From: Actinokineospora auranticolor
Lineage (GTDB): Bacteria; Actinomycetota; Actinomycetes; Mycobacteriales; Pseudonocardiaceae
Length of the DNA stretch: 64,000 nucleotides
Assembly: GCF_002934265.1 (NCBI RefSeq)
Contig: NZ_PTIX01000001.1
Location: 1-64,000 of the forward strand
Reading direction: 5' to 3'
The translations under genes were made by a program, and so were the position numbers. Below the pieces are notes generated by a model. It was given only the letters and a program-made list of their open reading frames with translations, was not told the origin of the DNA and did no database searches. How positions within the stretch are numbered: the first letter of the stretch is position 1; each line of letters begins with the position of its first letter. Positions 33,682 through 42,127 of the stretch are shown one piece after another.

Positions 33682-34049
33682 CGCGCGCGCGGGAACCCCG
33701 CTCGGCGGTGCGCGGGTCGGTCCCGGCAGCCGCCCGTCCGCGCGGCGCGCGGACCTCGGCGTCGCTCCTGCTCGGCAGGCCCGCGGTCGCGCCGCGGGCC
33801 GCGGGCGATGAGGAGTCGCCGCGCTCGACTGGTCGGGCCCCGGTCGTGCTGTGCGTGGCGGTCGGTGGGGCACCGGTTTCGCGGTGGCGATCCGGTGCGG
33901 CCTCGGGCGGCTCGGCGTGTGGCCGAGCGCGCCACCACGGACCCGCCGTCGCGCGCGGTCCACGCATTTCTCCGGGAACGCCCGTCGATCGGGCGGGCGT
34001 GACCGCGGTTGTTCTCGCCAGCTCTCGTGAATCGGAAGGTGGGGCGTGA
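33678..34049 (+). CDS. possible Arg/Ala-rich protein bridging the two CNNM genes
   Basis: A 123-codon frame that starts at GTG 33678 overlapping the upstream stop by 4 bases (GTGA), and ends at TGA 34049 overlapping the downstream GTG start by 4 bases (GTGA again). The first ~55 codons have G or C at nearly every third position, as real genes here do; later codons are less biased. The product is Arg/Ala/Ser-rich with no recognised domain, so it may be a non-coding gap. The double overlap is the only strong argument for coding. Confidence 0.3.
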   Translation: MTRAREPRSAVRGSVPAAARPRGARTSASLLLGRPAVAPRAAGDEESPRSTGRAPVVLCVAVGGAPVSRWRSGAASGGSACGRARHHGPAVARGPRISPGTPVDRAGVTAVVLASSRESEGGA

Positions 34050-35080
34050 GTACCGGGCCCGCGTTGTTGGTGTCGTTGGTCCTGTTGGTGGCCAACGCTT
34101 TCTTCGTGGCGGCCGAGTTCGCGCTCGTGGCCAGCAAGCGGCACCGGTTGGAGGAGGCCGCGGCGGACGGGAGTCGGGCGGCGCGGGCGGCGGTGGCCGG
34201 GACGCGCGAGTTGTCGCTGATGCTGGCCGGTGCGCAGCTCGGCATCACGCTCTGCACGCTGGGGCTCGGCGCGCTCGCCAAGCCCGCCGTGGCCGCGTTG
34301 TTCGAGCCGTTGTTCACCGCGCTCGGGTTGTCCGAGGCGTGGGCGTACCCGATCGCGTTCGTGCTCGCCGTGGTGCTCGTCGTGTTCCTGCACATGGTGG
34401 TCGGCGAGATGGCGCCGAAGTCGTGGGCCATCTCGCACCCCGAGCGGTCCGCGCGGCTGCTGGCGCTGCCGTTCGTCTGGTTCACCCGCGTCACCCGGCC
34501 CGTGCTGACCCTGCTCAACGGCGTCGCCAACGCCACCTTGCGCGCGGTCAAGGTCGAGCCCCAGGACACCGTCGCCCAGGCCCACGGCCCCGACGACCTG
34601 CGCGTGCTGCTGCGCGAGTCCCGCGAGCACGGCCTGCTGCCCGAGCAGCAGCACCAGATGCTCAGCGGCGTGCTCCGGGTCCAGCACACCACCGTCGCCC
34701 AGGTCATGTCGCCGCGCGCGGACGTCGTCACCGTCCCCGAGTGGGCCACGGCCGCCGACATCGAGGACGCGTCCCGGGCCAGTGGCCGGTCGCGGCTGGT
34801 CGTGGTCGATGACGACGACCAGCCGCGCGGGATCGTGCACGTGCGCGAGGCCGTCCGCGCCACCATCGCGGGCGGGGCGGGGACCGCGCGCGACCTGATG
34901 AACCCGCCGCTGGTCTTGTCCGCCGACACCACCGCGGGCGACGCCGTCAGCCGCATGCGCGCCGAGCGGGCGCAGCTCGCCCTCGTCGGCGACCAGGGCG
35001 CGATCGTCGGGCTGGCCGCGCTCGAGGACCTCCTCGAGGAAATCCTCGGCGAGTTCGACGACGAGACCGACCAGGGCTGA
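34046..35080 (+). CDS. CNNM/CBS membrane protein lacking the C-terminal CorC domain
   Basis: A 344-aa protein: CNNM transmembrane domain ~1-185 (LLVANAFFVAAEFALVASKRHRL, LMLAGAQLGITLCTLGLGALAKP), then a CBS pair ~205-335 (QVMSPRADVVTV, RLVVVDDDDQPRGIVHVRE). It stops soon after the second CBS motif and so lacks the HlyC/CorC domain found in the neighbour. Tandem long and short CNNM genes are common in actinobacteria and may form heteromers. GTG start with GGGGC upstream. Confidence 0.88.
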   Translation: MSTGPALLVSLVLLVANAFFVAAEFALVASKRHRLEEAAADGSRAARAAVAGTRELSLMLAGAQLGITLCTLGLGALAKPAVAALFEPLFTALGLSEAWAYPIAFVLAVVLVVFLHMVVGEMAPKSWAISHPERSARLLALPFVWFTRVTRPVLTLLNGVANATLRAVKVEPQDTVAQAHGPDDLRVLLRESREHGLLPEQQHQMLSGVLRVQHTTVAQVMSPRADVVTVPEWATAADIEDASRASGRSRLVVVDDDDQPRGIVHVREAVRATIAGGAGTARDLMNPPLVLSADTTAGDAVSRMRAERAQLALVGDQGAIVGLAALEDLLEEILGEFDDETDQG

Positions 35081-35131
35081 AACGCACAGGAACCCTGCCT
35101 AGTCTGGGACAGAACAGACACGGGAGGTCGG

Positions 35132-35803
35132 ATGCGCGCCGGTGCACTGGGCGTGGTGGGGCTGCTGGCCGGGGTCGGCACGCTCCTGCTGCTGCACGTC
35201 ATCCCGCCGACCGACGCGATCAGCCCCACCACCCGCACCCTGTCCGAGTACGCCATGGGCGACAACAAGTGGCTCTTCGACCTCGCGGTGCTGCTCGTCG
35301 CGGGCGGTTCCGTGGCCGCGTTCACCGAACTGGCCCGCGCCCGCGTCGCCCGACCGGCCGCGCTGGTCTTCGGGGCGGTGTGGGTGCTGGGCCTGGTCGC
35401 GGTCGTCGCGTTCACCAAGACGAACTGGGCCGTCGGGCCGAGCGTCGGCGGCTACGTCCACCGCTACGCCAGCGTCGCCGCGTTCTTGGCGCTGCCGATC
35501 GCGGTGCTGATCGCGTCGGGCCGGGTGGTGTCGCCTTTCCCGCGGTGGACGGCGCGCGGGCTGGGGATCGTGTCGCTGCTGTGGTTCGGCACGATCGTCG
35601 TCGGCGTCGTCAACATGGCGGGCGGCGGCGAGCCGTGGTGGCGGTTCGTGCCGCTGGGGCTGGTGGAGCGCGTGATCGCCGGTAGCGCCGTCGCCGCGCT
35701 GGTCGTGCTGCTGACAGGTGTGGTGACTGGACCATCCCGCCCACAACGGGTGAGTGCGACCGGTGTCACATCGGACGTCCGACCGGCGATAGGGTCTTCG
35801 TGA
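35132..35803 (+). CDS. DUF998 membrane protein
   Basis: A 223-aa protein with about six transmembrane helices (LGVVGLLAGVGTLLLLHVI, LFDLAVLLVAGGSVAAF and others). The DUF998 pattern LSEYAMG ... W-L-F-D, and a conserved HRYASVAAFLALP segment are visible. Function is unknown. GGGAGGTCGG precedes the ATG, and TAGTCT at 35099 may be its -10 box. The stop overlaps the next start by 4 bases. Confidence 0.83.
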   Translation: MRAGALGVVGLLAGVGTLLLLHVIPPTDAISPTTRTLSEYAMGDNKWLFDLAVLLVAGGSVAAFTELARARVARPAALVFGAVWVLGLVAVVAFTKTNWAVGPSVGGYVHRYASVAAFLALPIAVLIASGRVVSPFPRWTARGLGIVSLLWFGTIVVGVVNMAGGGEPWWRFVPLGLVERVIAGSAVAALVVLLTGVVTGPSRPQRVSATGVTSDVRPAIGSS

Positions 35804-36609
35804 TCGAAGCCTGCACCGAGGAAGCCTGGCTCCCGGGCACCGCCCCGGCCGTCGGCGTCTACCCGTTCGGCCTCCCCGTCCTCCGCCGCACCCCGCGCCT
35901 GCCCGACGCCGACCGCGCGGCCGCCCTCGTCCTCGGCGTGTACCCGAGCGCCCTGCACGTGCGGTGGCGCAGGCCGGGCCACCGCCCGATCGCCTCCCTC
36001 GCCGTGGACGACGAGCCCACCATGTTCTGGACCGGCGACCAGACCACCCGCATCGACCAGTGGCGCCGGCGCGTCGACTGGCGCGACGCCTGGGGGACCG
36101 TCGGCCCCGCGGGCCCCGGCGGCGGCTCCGGTCGGCTGGTGATGACCGACGTCCTGGAGCCGCTGGGGCTCGACCCGTGCGCGACGTACTTCACCGACTG
36201 CGTGCCGACGTACTTCGTCAAGACCGGGCCGCGCCAAACCCGCGCCATGAACGAGTACGACCGCTTCGCCCTCACCACCGGTCTCCCGCTCGCGCGCCTC
36301 CCACGCCGCCCCGCCAAACCCGACCTGGTGCGGGTGGCGCTGCGCACCGAGGGGCGGGAACTGCTCAGGCAGATCCGGGAGGCCGACGCGCCGGTGGTGA
36401 TCACCCTGGGCAAGGAGGCGGCGGACATCCTGGCGGGCCTGACCGGCACCGACCGGGTCCCGTTCCGGGTGACGGGCGACTACGGCAGCACCCGCGTCGT
36501 CCCCCTCGGCGGCCGGGAACTGCGCTGGATCCCCCTGATCCACCCCGGCACCCGCCACGACGTCGCCTGGCGCAACTGCCACACCCGCTGGGTCCTGTCC
36601 CGCCGCTAG
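35800..36609 (+). CDS. uracil-DNA-glycosylase-like protein
   Basis: A 269-aa soluble protein. ALVLGVYPSALHVRW near residue 47 and WIPLIHPGTRHDVAW near the C-terminus resemble the two active-site motifs of the UDG superfamily; VVITLGKEAADIL is the central strand-helix usual before the last motif. Actual base-excision activity is unproven: the first motif lacks the usual catalytic Asp/Asn arrangement of family 1. GTG start overlaps the DUF998 stop (GTGA). Its end overlaps the small convergent gene at 36606 by 4 bases. Confidence 0.65.
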   Translation: MIEACTEEAWLPGTAPAVGVYPFGLPVLRRTPRLPDADRAAALVLGVYPSALHVRWRRPGHRPIASLAVDDEPTMFWTGDQTTRIDQWRRRVDWRDAWGTVGPAGPGGGSGRLVMTDVLEPLGLDPCATYFTDCVPTYFVKTGPRQTRAMNEYDRFALTTGLPLARLPRRPAKPDLVRVALRTEGRELLRQIREADAPVVITLGKEAADILAGLTGTDRVPFRVTGDYGSTRVVPLGGRELRWIPLIHPGTRHDVAWRNCHTRWVLSRR

Positions 36610-36857
36610 CGCCTGGCCACGTCCCGCACCACGGCGGCCAACGCGGCCAACCCCAGCGCGGCTGACACGACGATCAGGGCCAACGCCGTGCCGGAGATCT
36701 CCGGTGGGGTGCAGGGGCCTCCCAGGCACTGCGTTATGGCATACCCGCCGGACCCCGGTGCGAGTGCGTCCTCGGCGACCCACCACACCACCAGCGCCAG
36801 ACCGAGCAAGGCGAGACCGATCGCCGCCACCACTCCGCGCGCCCACCGCAACCACAT
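36606..36857 (-). CDS. small two-helix membrane protein
   Basis: An 83-aa protein with two transmembrane helices (VVAAIGLALLGLALVVWWV and ALALIVVSAALGLAALAAVV) joined by a short outside loop with two cysteines (QCLGGPC). No family is recognised. The ATG at 36857 lacks a strong ribosome-binding site. Coding is supported by third-position GC bias and the tight 4-base convergent overlap. Confidence 0.6.
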   Translation of the reverse strand: MWLRWARGVVAAIGLALLGLALVVWWVAEDALAPGSGGYAITQCLGGPCTPPEISGTALALIVVSAALGLAALAAVVRDVARR

Positions 36858-36917
36858 GGTCGAACCCCCGATTCCGGGGGACAGTACCCAAGCCGCGTCT
36901 CCCGGTCTGCGACCAGG

Positions 36918-37913
36918 TCAGGAACGCAGCAGGCGGATCACGGCGCGTTCGAGGGGTTCTCGGACCTCGGGTGCGTCCAAGTCCCGCGCGGCCAGCCTGC
37001 GGACGGTGGGTTCGATCGTCTCGCCCGCGCGGAACGCCTCCGTCACCCGGGGGTCCACATAGGACTTGCGGGCCATCGCCGGGGTGTTGCCCAGTTGCTC
37101 CGACACCGCGCGCATCACGGCGGCTTCGGCTCGTTTGGAAGGGGGGCCGTCGTGGGTGGCGAAGGTGGTGGCGGCCAGGACGGTCGCGGTCCACGTGCGC
37201 ATGTCTTTGACGGTGAAGCGGTCGCCCGCCAACTCCTTGAAGCGCTCGTTGACCTCCGCCGCGCGCAGTTCGCGCCGGTCGTGTCCGTCGCGGTAGGCGA
37301 AGAGGCGGTCGTCGTCGGCGCGGTTGCGGCGCAGCGACGAGATCAGGCGGGACAGTTCGGGGTCGCGGATCGTCGCCGACCGGTCGATGCCGCCCTTGGC
37401 CGGGAAGTCGAAGGTCAGCTCGTTGCCCTTCAGCCGCACATGGCCCCGCAGCAGGGTCGACACGCCGTGGGTGTTGTTCTCCTCCGCGTACTCCTCGCCG
37501 CCGATCCGGAACACGCCACGGTCGAGGACCCGCAGTGCCCCGGCGAGCACCCGCTCTCGTCCCAGGCCCGGCCTCGTCAGGTCTTCCAGCACCCGCGCGC
37601 GGACCTTGGGCAGCTTGTGGGCGAGGGACAGGACCCGGTCGTGCTTCTCGGCGTCCCGGTCCTCCCGCCACCGCTCGTGGTAGACGTACTGGCGGCGACC
37701 CGCGTCGTCCAGACCGACCGCTTGGATGTGGCCCGCCGGGTAGGGGCAGATCCACACCTCCCGCCACGCCGGGGGGATCACCAGGCCGCGCACGCGTTCC
37801 AGGACCGAGGGGTCGCGGACGGCGTCGCCGTCGGCGTCCACGTACCGGAAACCCCGCCCGTGCCGCACCCGCCGGATACCCGGCCCCGAGCAGTCGCTGC
37901 GCCGCAGCCGCAT
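36918..37913 (-). CDS. DNA topoisomerase IB (poxvirus/bacterial type)
   Basis: A 331-aa enzyme relaxing supercoils through a 3'-phosphotyrosine. N-terminal TopIB domain (~1-75: FRYVDADGDAV, IPPAWREVWICPYPAGHIQAVGLDDAGRRQY), catalytic domain with Arg/Lys/His motifs (LRGHVRLKGNELTFDFPAKGG, FTVKDMRTW) and nucleophile Tyr285 in ARKSYVDPRV. Length fits bacterial TopIB. The ATG at 37913 has GGAGG 7 bases upstream. It stands alone as a single gene. Confidence 0.93.
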   Translation of the reverse strand: MRLRRSDCSGPGIRRVRHGRGFRYVDADGDAVRDPSVLERVRGLVIPPAWREVWICPYPAGHIQAVGLDDAGRRQYVYHERWREDRDAEKHDRVLSLAHKLPKVRARVLEDLTRPGLGRERVLAGALRVLDRGVFRIGGEEYAEENNTHGVSTLLRGHVRLKGNELTFDFPAKGGIDRSATIRDPELSRLISSLRRNRADDDRLFAYRDGHDRRELRAAEVNERFKELAGDRFTVKDMRTWTATVLAATTFATHDGPPSKRAEAAVMRAVSEQLGNTPAMARKSYVDPRVTEAFRAGETIEPTVRRLAARDLDAPEVREPLERAVIRLLRS

Positions 37914-37980
37914 GTCCGCCTCCCTCCCCGTGAGCAGGTGAATTCCCCGGCGCACCGAACCGCAAACGTCGGTCGCGCCG

Positions 37981-38745
37981 TCATCGAGGCTCGGCGGACG
38001 CTCGCCGGACGAAGCTTTCCTCCGGCCAGAAGGTGTCGCCCAGGTTCAGCCGGTCGAAGAGCACGCTGACGGCGCCAGGTGTGTTCTCGATGACGGCAGC
38101 CAGTTCGCGGTCGGTCGCGGCCTCGACGCGGAGCGCTTGGCGGGACCGGGTCATCGCGTCGGGGTCGACCCACAGGTGGTGTTCGACCCGTCTGGCCACG
38201 TAGCTGTCGCGCGCGGCGGTGTTGGTGACGAGCGGGGGATCACCGTCAGCGGGTTCGCGGGCCCACAGAGCCGCGTCGAAGCAGGCCGCCAGCCACTGCG
38301 CCTCGCCCTTGCTCGGAATCGTGTCCGCCACCAAGGGCACGCCGGGCAGCAGACTCGGTCGACCACCGGGGTGGAAGTGCTCGACACCGTAGGGTTCCGG
38401 ACACCAGTCGAGGTCGCTGTGCAGCAGGGTCGCGAACCCCTCGCCCGGGCGCTGCCAGAAGATCAGGTCCTCGCCGTGCACGTTCACCTGGTGCTGCACG
38501 ATGTCCCACGGACCGAACTCGACGCCCGCCATCTCGCCCAACTGGGCCTTGCGCCACGAACGGCCGCCTTTGACCTGGATCTTGACCAGGTCGCCGGTGA
38601 CCGCACCGTTCTCGGTGAACGTGACGTGCAGGTCCTCGCCGAAGTCGTTCTGGCCGTCCACCTCTTGCACGATGTGGTTGTGCCGCTCCAGGAGCGCGCG
38701 GAGTGCGTTGACCGCCGCTCTGCCGGGTCCGCGCGAGTCAGGCAC
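37981..38745 (-). CDS. DUF4365 protein, predicted PD-(D/E)XK nuclease fold
   Basis: A 254-aa protein. The first ~140 residues match DUF4365: Glu20 in the first helix, Asp38 in DFGEDLHVTF, and Gln57-Val-Lys59 in KIQVKGG, spaced like the E-D-QxK active site of Mrr-like restriction folds. The C-terminal ~110 residues are unassigned. The start is uncertain: GTG 38745 (used here), TTG 38754 or GTG 38795 all lack a strong site. It follows an XRE regulator by 80 bases on the same strand. DUF4365 proteins often sit in defence or mobile contexts; a role against foreign DNA is an inference. Confidence 0.72.
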   Translation of the reverse strand: MPDSRGPGRAAVNALRALLERHNHIVQEVDGQNDFGEDLHVTFTENGAVTGDLVKIQVKGGRSWRKAQLGEMAGVEFGPWDIVQHQVNVHGEDLIFWQRPGEGFATLLHSDLDWCPEPYGVEHFHPGGRPSLLPGVPLVADTIPSKGEAQWLAACFDAALWAREPADGDPPLVTNTAARDSYVARRVEHHLWVDPDAMTRSRQALRVEAATDRELAAVIENTPGAVSVLFDRLNLGDTFWPEESFVRRASAEPR

Positions 38746-38825
38746 TTTCGGCAACGAATCCCCCGGCTCAGTGGCGTGCGGCGATGGATCGTCCACGACG
38801 GTACGGCTTGGTCGGAGGATATCTG

Positions 38826-39668
38826 CTACGCGTGGGCCAGGACTCGTTGGTCGGTGTCGGTGAGGTGGGTCAGGAGGGTGGCGGTTTCCGTGCGGGTGAG
38901 GGCGGCGGCGAGCAGGGTCGCGGTCAACGCGCGGTATTCGGTGATTTCTTCCGGGGTGTCGATGGCCGGTTGGTCTCCGTCGGTGTGCACGGTTGTCGGT
39001 TCGTCGCGGAAGGCGCACAGGGTGAAGGCTCCGGTGACCAGGCCGGGGTGCATGCGGTCGAAGGGGATTACGCGGAGGTCGATGGTTTCGGCCATGGTTC
39101 GCAGGTGTTTGAGCTGGGCGCGCTGTTCGAGTGGGGACACGACTCGGCGGTGCAGGGCGGGTTCGTCGATCAGGACCGTGACGTCGACGTTCTCCCGCGC
39201 GAACAGCGTCAGCTGACGGCCCGTCGCCAGGCCGACGCGGCGGTTGTTGGGCCTGCCCGGGGTCAGCGCGTGGCGGCAGGCGACCACGGCCGCGGCGTAC
39301 TCGGTGGTGCGCAGGATCTCCGGCACCAGCGCGGGTGCGTAGGTGGTGACGGTCGTCGCCCGCGCCTCCAGGTCCACCGCGTCCCGCCAGTCCGGGGTCG
39401 CGGCCAGCCCGCGCCGCCACCACCAGTGCGGCGCCGACTCGGCGAGCAGCAGGTCCAGCACCTGCCGCTCGGCGTACCCGGACACCCCCAGCGCCCGCAG
39501 GTAGTCGGTGACGTCGGTGATGTGCGGCGGCCGCTGCCCGGTCTCCAACCGGCTGACCTTCGACGGCGACCACTCCAACCGCCGCGCCAACTCGAGCGCG
39601 TGCAGGTTGGCCGCGACCCGCAGGTCGCGGAGGCGGGTGGTGGTGCGGCGGTAGCGGATGCTGCTCAT
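38826..39668 (-). CDS. XRE-family regulator of the WhiJ/Scr1 type
   Basis: A 280-aa protein with an N-terminal helix-turn-helix (~10-65: LRVAANLHALELARRLEWSPSKVSRLETGQR) and the DUF5753-type C-terminal domain (LVPEILRTTEYAAAVV, then PFDRMHPGLVTGAFTLCAF) found in WhiJ-like regulators. Such proteins pair with small DUF397 or AbaA-like partners and affect development in Streptomyces. The partner here is probably the small gene 22 bases upstream. GGAAGG precedes the ATG. Confidence 0.88.
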   Translation of the reverse strand: MSSIRYRRTTTRLRDLRVAANLHALELARRLEWSPSKVSRLETGQRPPHITDVTDYLRALGVSGYAERQVLDLLLAESAPHWWWRRGLAATPDWRDAVDLEARATTVTTYAPALVPEILRTTEYAAAVVACRHALTPGRPNNRRVGLATGRQLTLFARENVDVTVLIDEPALHRRVVSPLEQRAQLKHLRTMAETIDLRVIPFDRMHPGLVTGAFTLCAFRDEPTTVHTDGDQPAIDTPEEITEYRALTATLLAAALTRTETATLLTHLTDTDQRVLAHA

Positions 39669-39690
39669 GAGGGCCTTCCGGGTCGTGGGA

Positions 39691-39939
39691 TCAGGGGTGC
39701 CGCTCGTCGGGCGGCGGTGCGAGCACGGCGTCGCGGAGGGCGGCGCGCAGGCGGCCGATGTGCAGGGGAGTGAGGTGCACGAGCCCGGCGTCGGGGGTGC
39801 GCAGGACGACCCCGTTGTCGACGGCGGTGACCTCCAGGTGCCCCCGGTGCCCGGCCTGGTCCCGGCAGGGGACGCGCACCGAACCGGGCCCACCCACCCG
39901 GATCCGACGAAGAAGGGCCCGAAGGCGGCGGTAGGTCAT
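39691..39939 (-). CDS. small partner protein of the XRE regulator
   Basis: An 82-aa protein beginning MTYRRLRALLRRIRVGG and containing a beta-rich stretch (GHLEVTAVDNGVVLRTPDAGLVHLTPLHIGRLRAALRDAV). GGGAG lies 7 bases before the ATG. It precedes the XRE gene by 22 bases on the same strand. I do not recognise a named family, but small proteins of this size are the usual companions of WhiJ-like regulators. Confidence 0.7.
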   Translation of the reverse strand: MTYRRLRALLRRIRVGGPGSVRVPCRDQAGHRGHLEVTAVDNGVVLRTPDAGLVHLTPLHIGRLRAALRDAVLAPPPDERHP

Positions 39940-40800
39940 GGGTGGCTCCCGGAGGTGGAGGAAGGGACGCGAAGGGGATTCGGAGGCACGCGGCGCTGGT
40001 GATTGGTTCCTCCCGGGGGATGAAGGTGGCCGGACACCTTGCGGCACAAGGGGTTCGGCGCGGCGGAAGCGATGGGCGACGGCGGTCAGCGGCGCGGATC
40101 GGCGGCTGGTAGGTGGGGGCGGGTTCGGTGGAGGGGGCGGGTGGGTGAATCGGGTTCGGGGCGAGGCCGACAGAGTCGATGGGGTGGGACGTCCGGAGGG
40201 CGTGCGGGAGCTGGCGGTCGCTATCGGAGCGGTGGGGAGGGAGCGGGTTCGGCGCGGCTGTGGGCGGCGAAAGGGGCGGGGGCGTTCTGGAGGTCGTGGA
40301 GTGGGATGTGGCGCGGCGTTGGGGGTGTTGGAGGGCTGGGGTGGGTTCGGCGAGGGCTTTGGTTGGGTTGGGGGAGTGGCGCGGCGATCGCGATGGCGGC
40401 GAGTGGGTGAGGTGGGCCCGGGGGAGCCGGCGGTTTGCGGCGTTGTGGAGGTCGTGCGGGAGTGGCTGTCGGTGGGAGCCGGGCGTTGGGGAAGTTGTGC
40501 TGGCTGGGGTGGGTGGTGGCTGGGTGAGGTGAGGTCGAGGTGGGGCGAGGGACTCGATGGGGTGGGGGGCGTGAGGGCGGCGCTCGCTATGGCGGTGGGT
40601 TCGACGCGGCTGGGGATTGATGGGCCGGACGCGTGGGGGGTGTGGTGGGGGCTTCCGGGCTTCCGGGCTGGGCACCTTGAGGCGGCGGGGGAGTGGCGCG
40701 GTGGCGAAGGGGCCGGTCCGCACCCGTCGGTAGGGACGGCGGGTGCGGACCGGCCCAGGGGGCGACGGGCTCCGGGTTGGACCACGGTGGAGGTGGCGTG
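39940..40800. other. G-skewed, low-complexity intergenic region
   Basis: About 860 bases whose plus strand is very rich in G and T and poor in C (runs such as GGTGGGGGCGGGTTCGGTGG). Many diverged short repeats recur, for example GGAGGTCGTG at about 40286 and 40447, GGTTCGGCGCGGC at about 40051 and 40245, and GGCTGGGGTGGGT at about 40331 and 40501. Frames stay open on both strands only because of the composition; no frame shows gene-like third-position bias or a family. It ends at a hairpin (40710-40756). See findings. Confidence 0.6.
40710..40756. terminator. 16-bp hairpin in the G-skewed gap
   Basis: GGGCCGGTCCGCACCC (40710-40725) pairs perfectly with its complement at 40741-40756 around a 15-base loop. 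It has the form of an intrinsic terminator but no gene ends nearby on either strand, so it may be a remnant of a lost gene or may insulate the XRE gene at 41060. Confidence 0.6.
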
Positions 40801-40981
40801 GTCGTGGCCGGGGGAGCCCGTCGCGGTCCGGGGGTGGCAGGCTCATTGTGTGCTATCGGTGGTCGGGCTGATCATCGGGTGTTGCTATCCCTGCAACAGG
40901 TGAACTGCGGGGTCTGGGGGTTGTCGGGGTCTGCTGTTGTGGAGGATTGTTCGGGGGTGCCGGTAGAGTAGACCGTACGGT

Positions 40982-40993
40982 GCGTACGTACGC
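40982..40993. promoter_or_regulatory. palindrome before the second XRE gene
   Basis: GCGTACGTACGC is a perfect 12-base palindrome 67 bases before the ATG at 41060, next to CCGTACGG (40973-40980) and GTACGTAC (41020-41027). The local drop in GC and clustered GTAC steps look like an operator/promoter area. The XRE regulator itself is the likely binder (inference). Confidence 0.45.
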
Positions 40994-41059
40994 TGAGAAA
41001 ATACTTCGATCGAGTGAATGGGGTACGTACTTGGCGTAGTTGTGTGCAGACTGTGCGGC

Positions 41060-41911
41060 ATGGAAGATCGAGACGAACTCAGCCCCGGTTCCCTGGTTCG
41101 ACGCTGGCGACTCGGCAAGCAGCTCCGCGAACTGCGCGAGGCGGCGGGCAAGTCGCAGGACGACGCCGCCGAGTACCTCGGTGTGAAGCGGCCGACGATC
41201 AGTCGGATCGAGAACGGGCGGCACGCGATCCTGTCGCGCAACGTGCGGTTCCTGTGCCAGCTCTACGAGATCGGCGCGCCACAGGTGGACACGTTGGTGC
41301 GGCAGGCGGAAGAGAGCAACGAGCGTGGCTGGTGGGTCAGCCACAGCGACACGATGCCGGACTGGTTCCAGACCTGGGTCGGCTTCGAGTCGGACGCGCA
41401 GGAGATCCGGATCTACCAGTCCGAGTTGGTGCCCGGCTTGCTTCAGGTCCCCAGCTACGTCCGCGACGTTCGGGCTGCCTACCTCGACAAGCCCGACGAG
41501 GCCGAGTTGGAGAACGCCGTCCTGTTCCGGCGGCAGCGGCAGAAGCGGCTGGAGACCAACCCGCCCCACCTCCACGTCATTCTCAACGAGGCCGTTGTCC
41601 GGCGACCGGTCGGCGACATGAAGGAGCAGCTGGCCAGGCTCATCGAGGTTTCGGCCGAGCCCTACATGACCCTGCAGGTGCTGAACTTCGAGGCTGGCAT
41701 CCACCCCGGCATGACCAACCCGTTCACCCTGCTGACCTTGCCCGAGGAGGAATCCCCTAACTTTGTCTTCTTGGAGCACGCAGACGGCGCCGTCTACCTG
41801 GAGCGGCCCGCCGACCTGGCCAGGTACTCGAACAGCTTCGAACGGATGGCGCTGCTGGCGCTCTCGCCTGAAGAGACCCGCGCGTTCTTGACTAGCCTGA
41901 TCGGCAGCTAG
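41060..41911 (+). CDS. XRE-family regulator of the Scr1/WhiJ type
   Basis: A 283-aa regulator: helix-turn-helix ~18-75 (LRELREAAGKSQDDAAEYLGVKRPTISRIENGR) and a DUF5753 domain (YQSELVPGLLQVPSYVRDV, PYMTLQVLNFEAGIHPGMTNPFTLL). The ATG at 41060 is preferred to an upstream in-frame start because the family begins there; it lacks a clear ribosome-binding site. A DUF397 gene follows by 26 bases, the classical Scr1/Scr2-like pair. Members act in development or toxin-antitoxin-like switches. Confidence 0.9.
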   Translation: MEDRDELSPGSLVRRWRLGKQLRELREAAGKSQDDAAEYLGVKRPTISRIENGRHAILSRNVRFLCQLYEIGAPQVDTLVRQAEESNERGWWVSHSDTMPDWFQTWVGFESDAQEIRIYQSELVPGLLQVPSYVRDVRAAYLDKPDEAELENAVLFRRQRQKRLETNPPHLHVILNEAVVRRPVGDMKEQLARLIEVSAEPYMTLQVLNFEAGIHPGMTNPFTLLTLPEEESPNFVFLEHADGAVYLERPADLARYSNSFERMALLALSPEETRAFLTSLIGS

Positions 41912-41937
41912 GCACTGCCGATCGGGAGGATCAAGTA

Positions 41938-42120
41938 ATGACGCAGAACCAGATCCGCTGGCGTAAGAGTTCCTTCAGCGGTGGAAGCAACGGCGACTGT
42001 GTGGAGCTCGCGCACACGCTCACCGCTGTCCGGGACAGCAAGAACCCGGCGGGCGCGGCCCTTGCGATCGACGCAATGGCCCTTGTCACCGCGGTGAAGT
42101 CCGGCATCCTGGGCCGGTAG
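41938..42120 (+). CDS. DUF397 protein
   Basis: A 60-aa protein with the DUF397 signature RWRKSSFSGGSNGDCVELA and VRDSKNPAG, length normal for the family. GGGAGG lies about 9 bases before the ATG. It is co-transcribed with the XRE regulator upstream. In WhiJ-type pairs the small protein modulates the DNA-binding partner. Confidence 0.92.
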   Translation: MTQNQIRWRKSSFSGGSNGDCVELAHTLTAVRDSKNPAGAALAIDAMALVTAVKSGILGR

Positions 42121-42127
42121 CGGTTGG

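Noticed and set aside
32095-35418. Very long minus-strand open frame (1107 codons) opposite the CNNM genes
   Set aside because: Ser/Arg/Thr-rich without any domain; both CNNM genes on the plus strand have clear families, starts and codon bias.
39938-40903. Plus-strand 321-codon frame in the G-skewed gap, and a Pro-rich frame opposite it
   Set aside because: Gly/Arg/Trp-rich or Pro-rich products that simply mirror the base skew; the plus frame starts inside the small minus-strand gene and has no ribosome-binding site.
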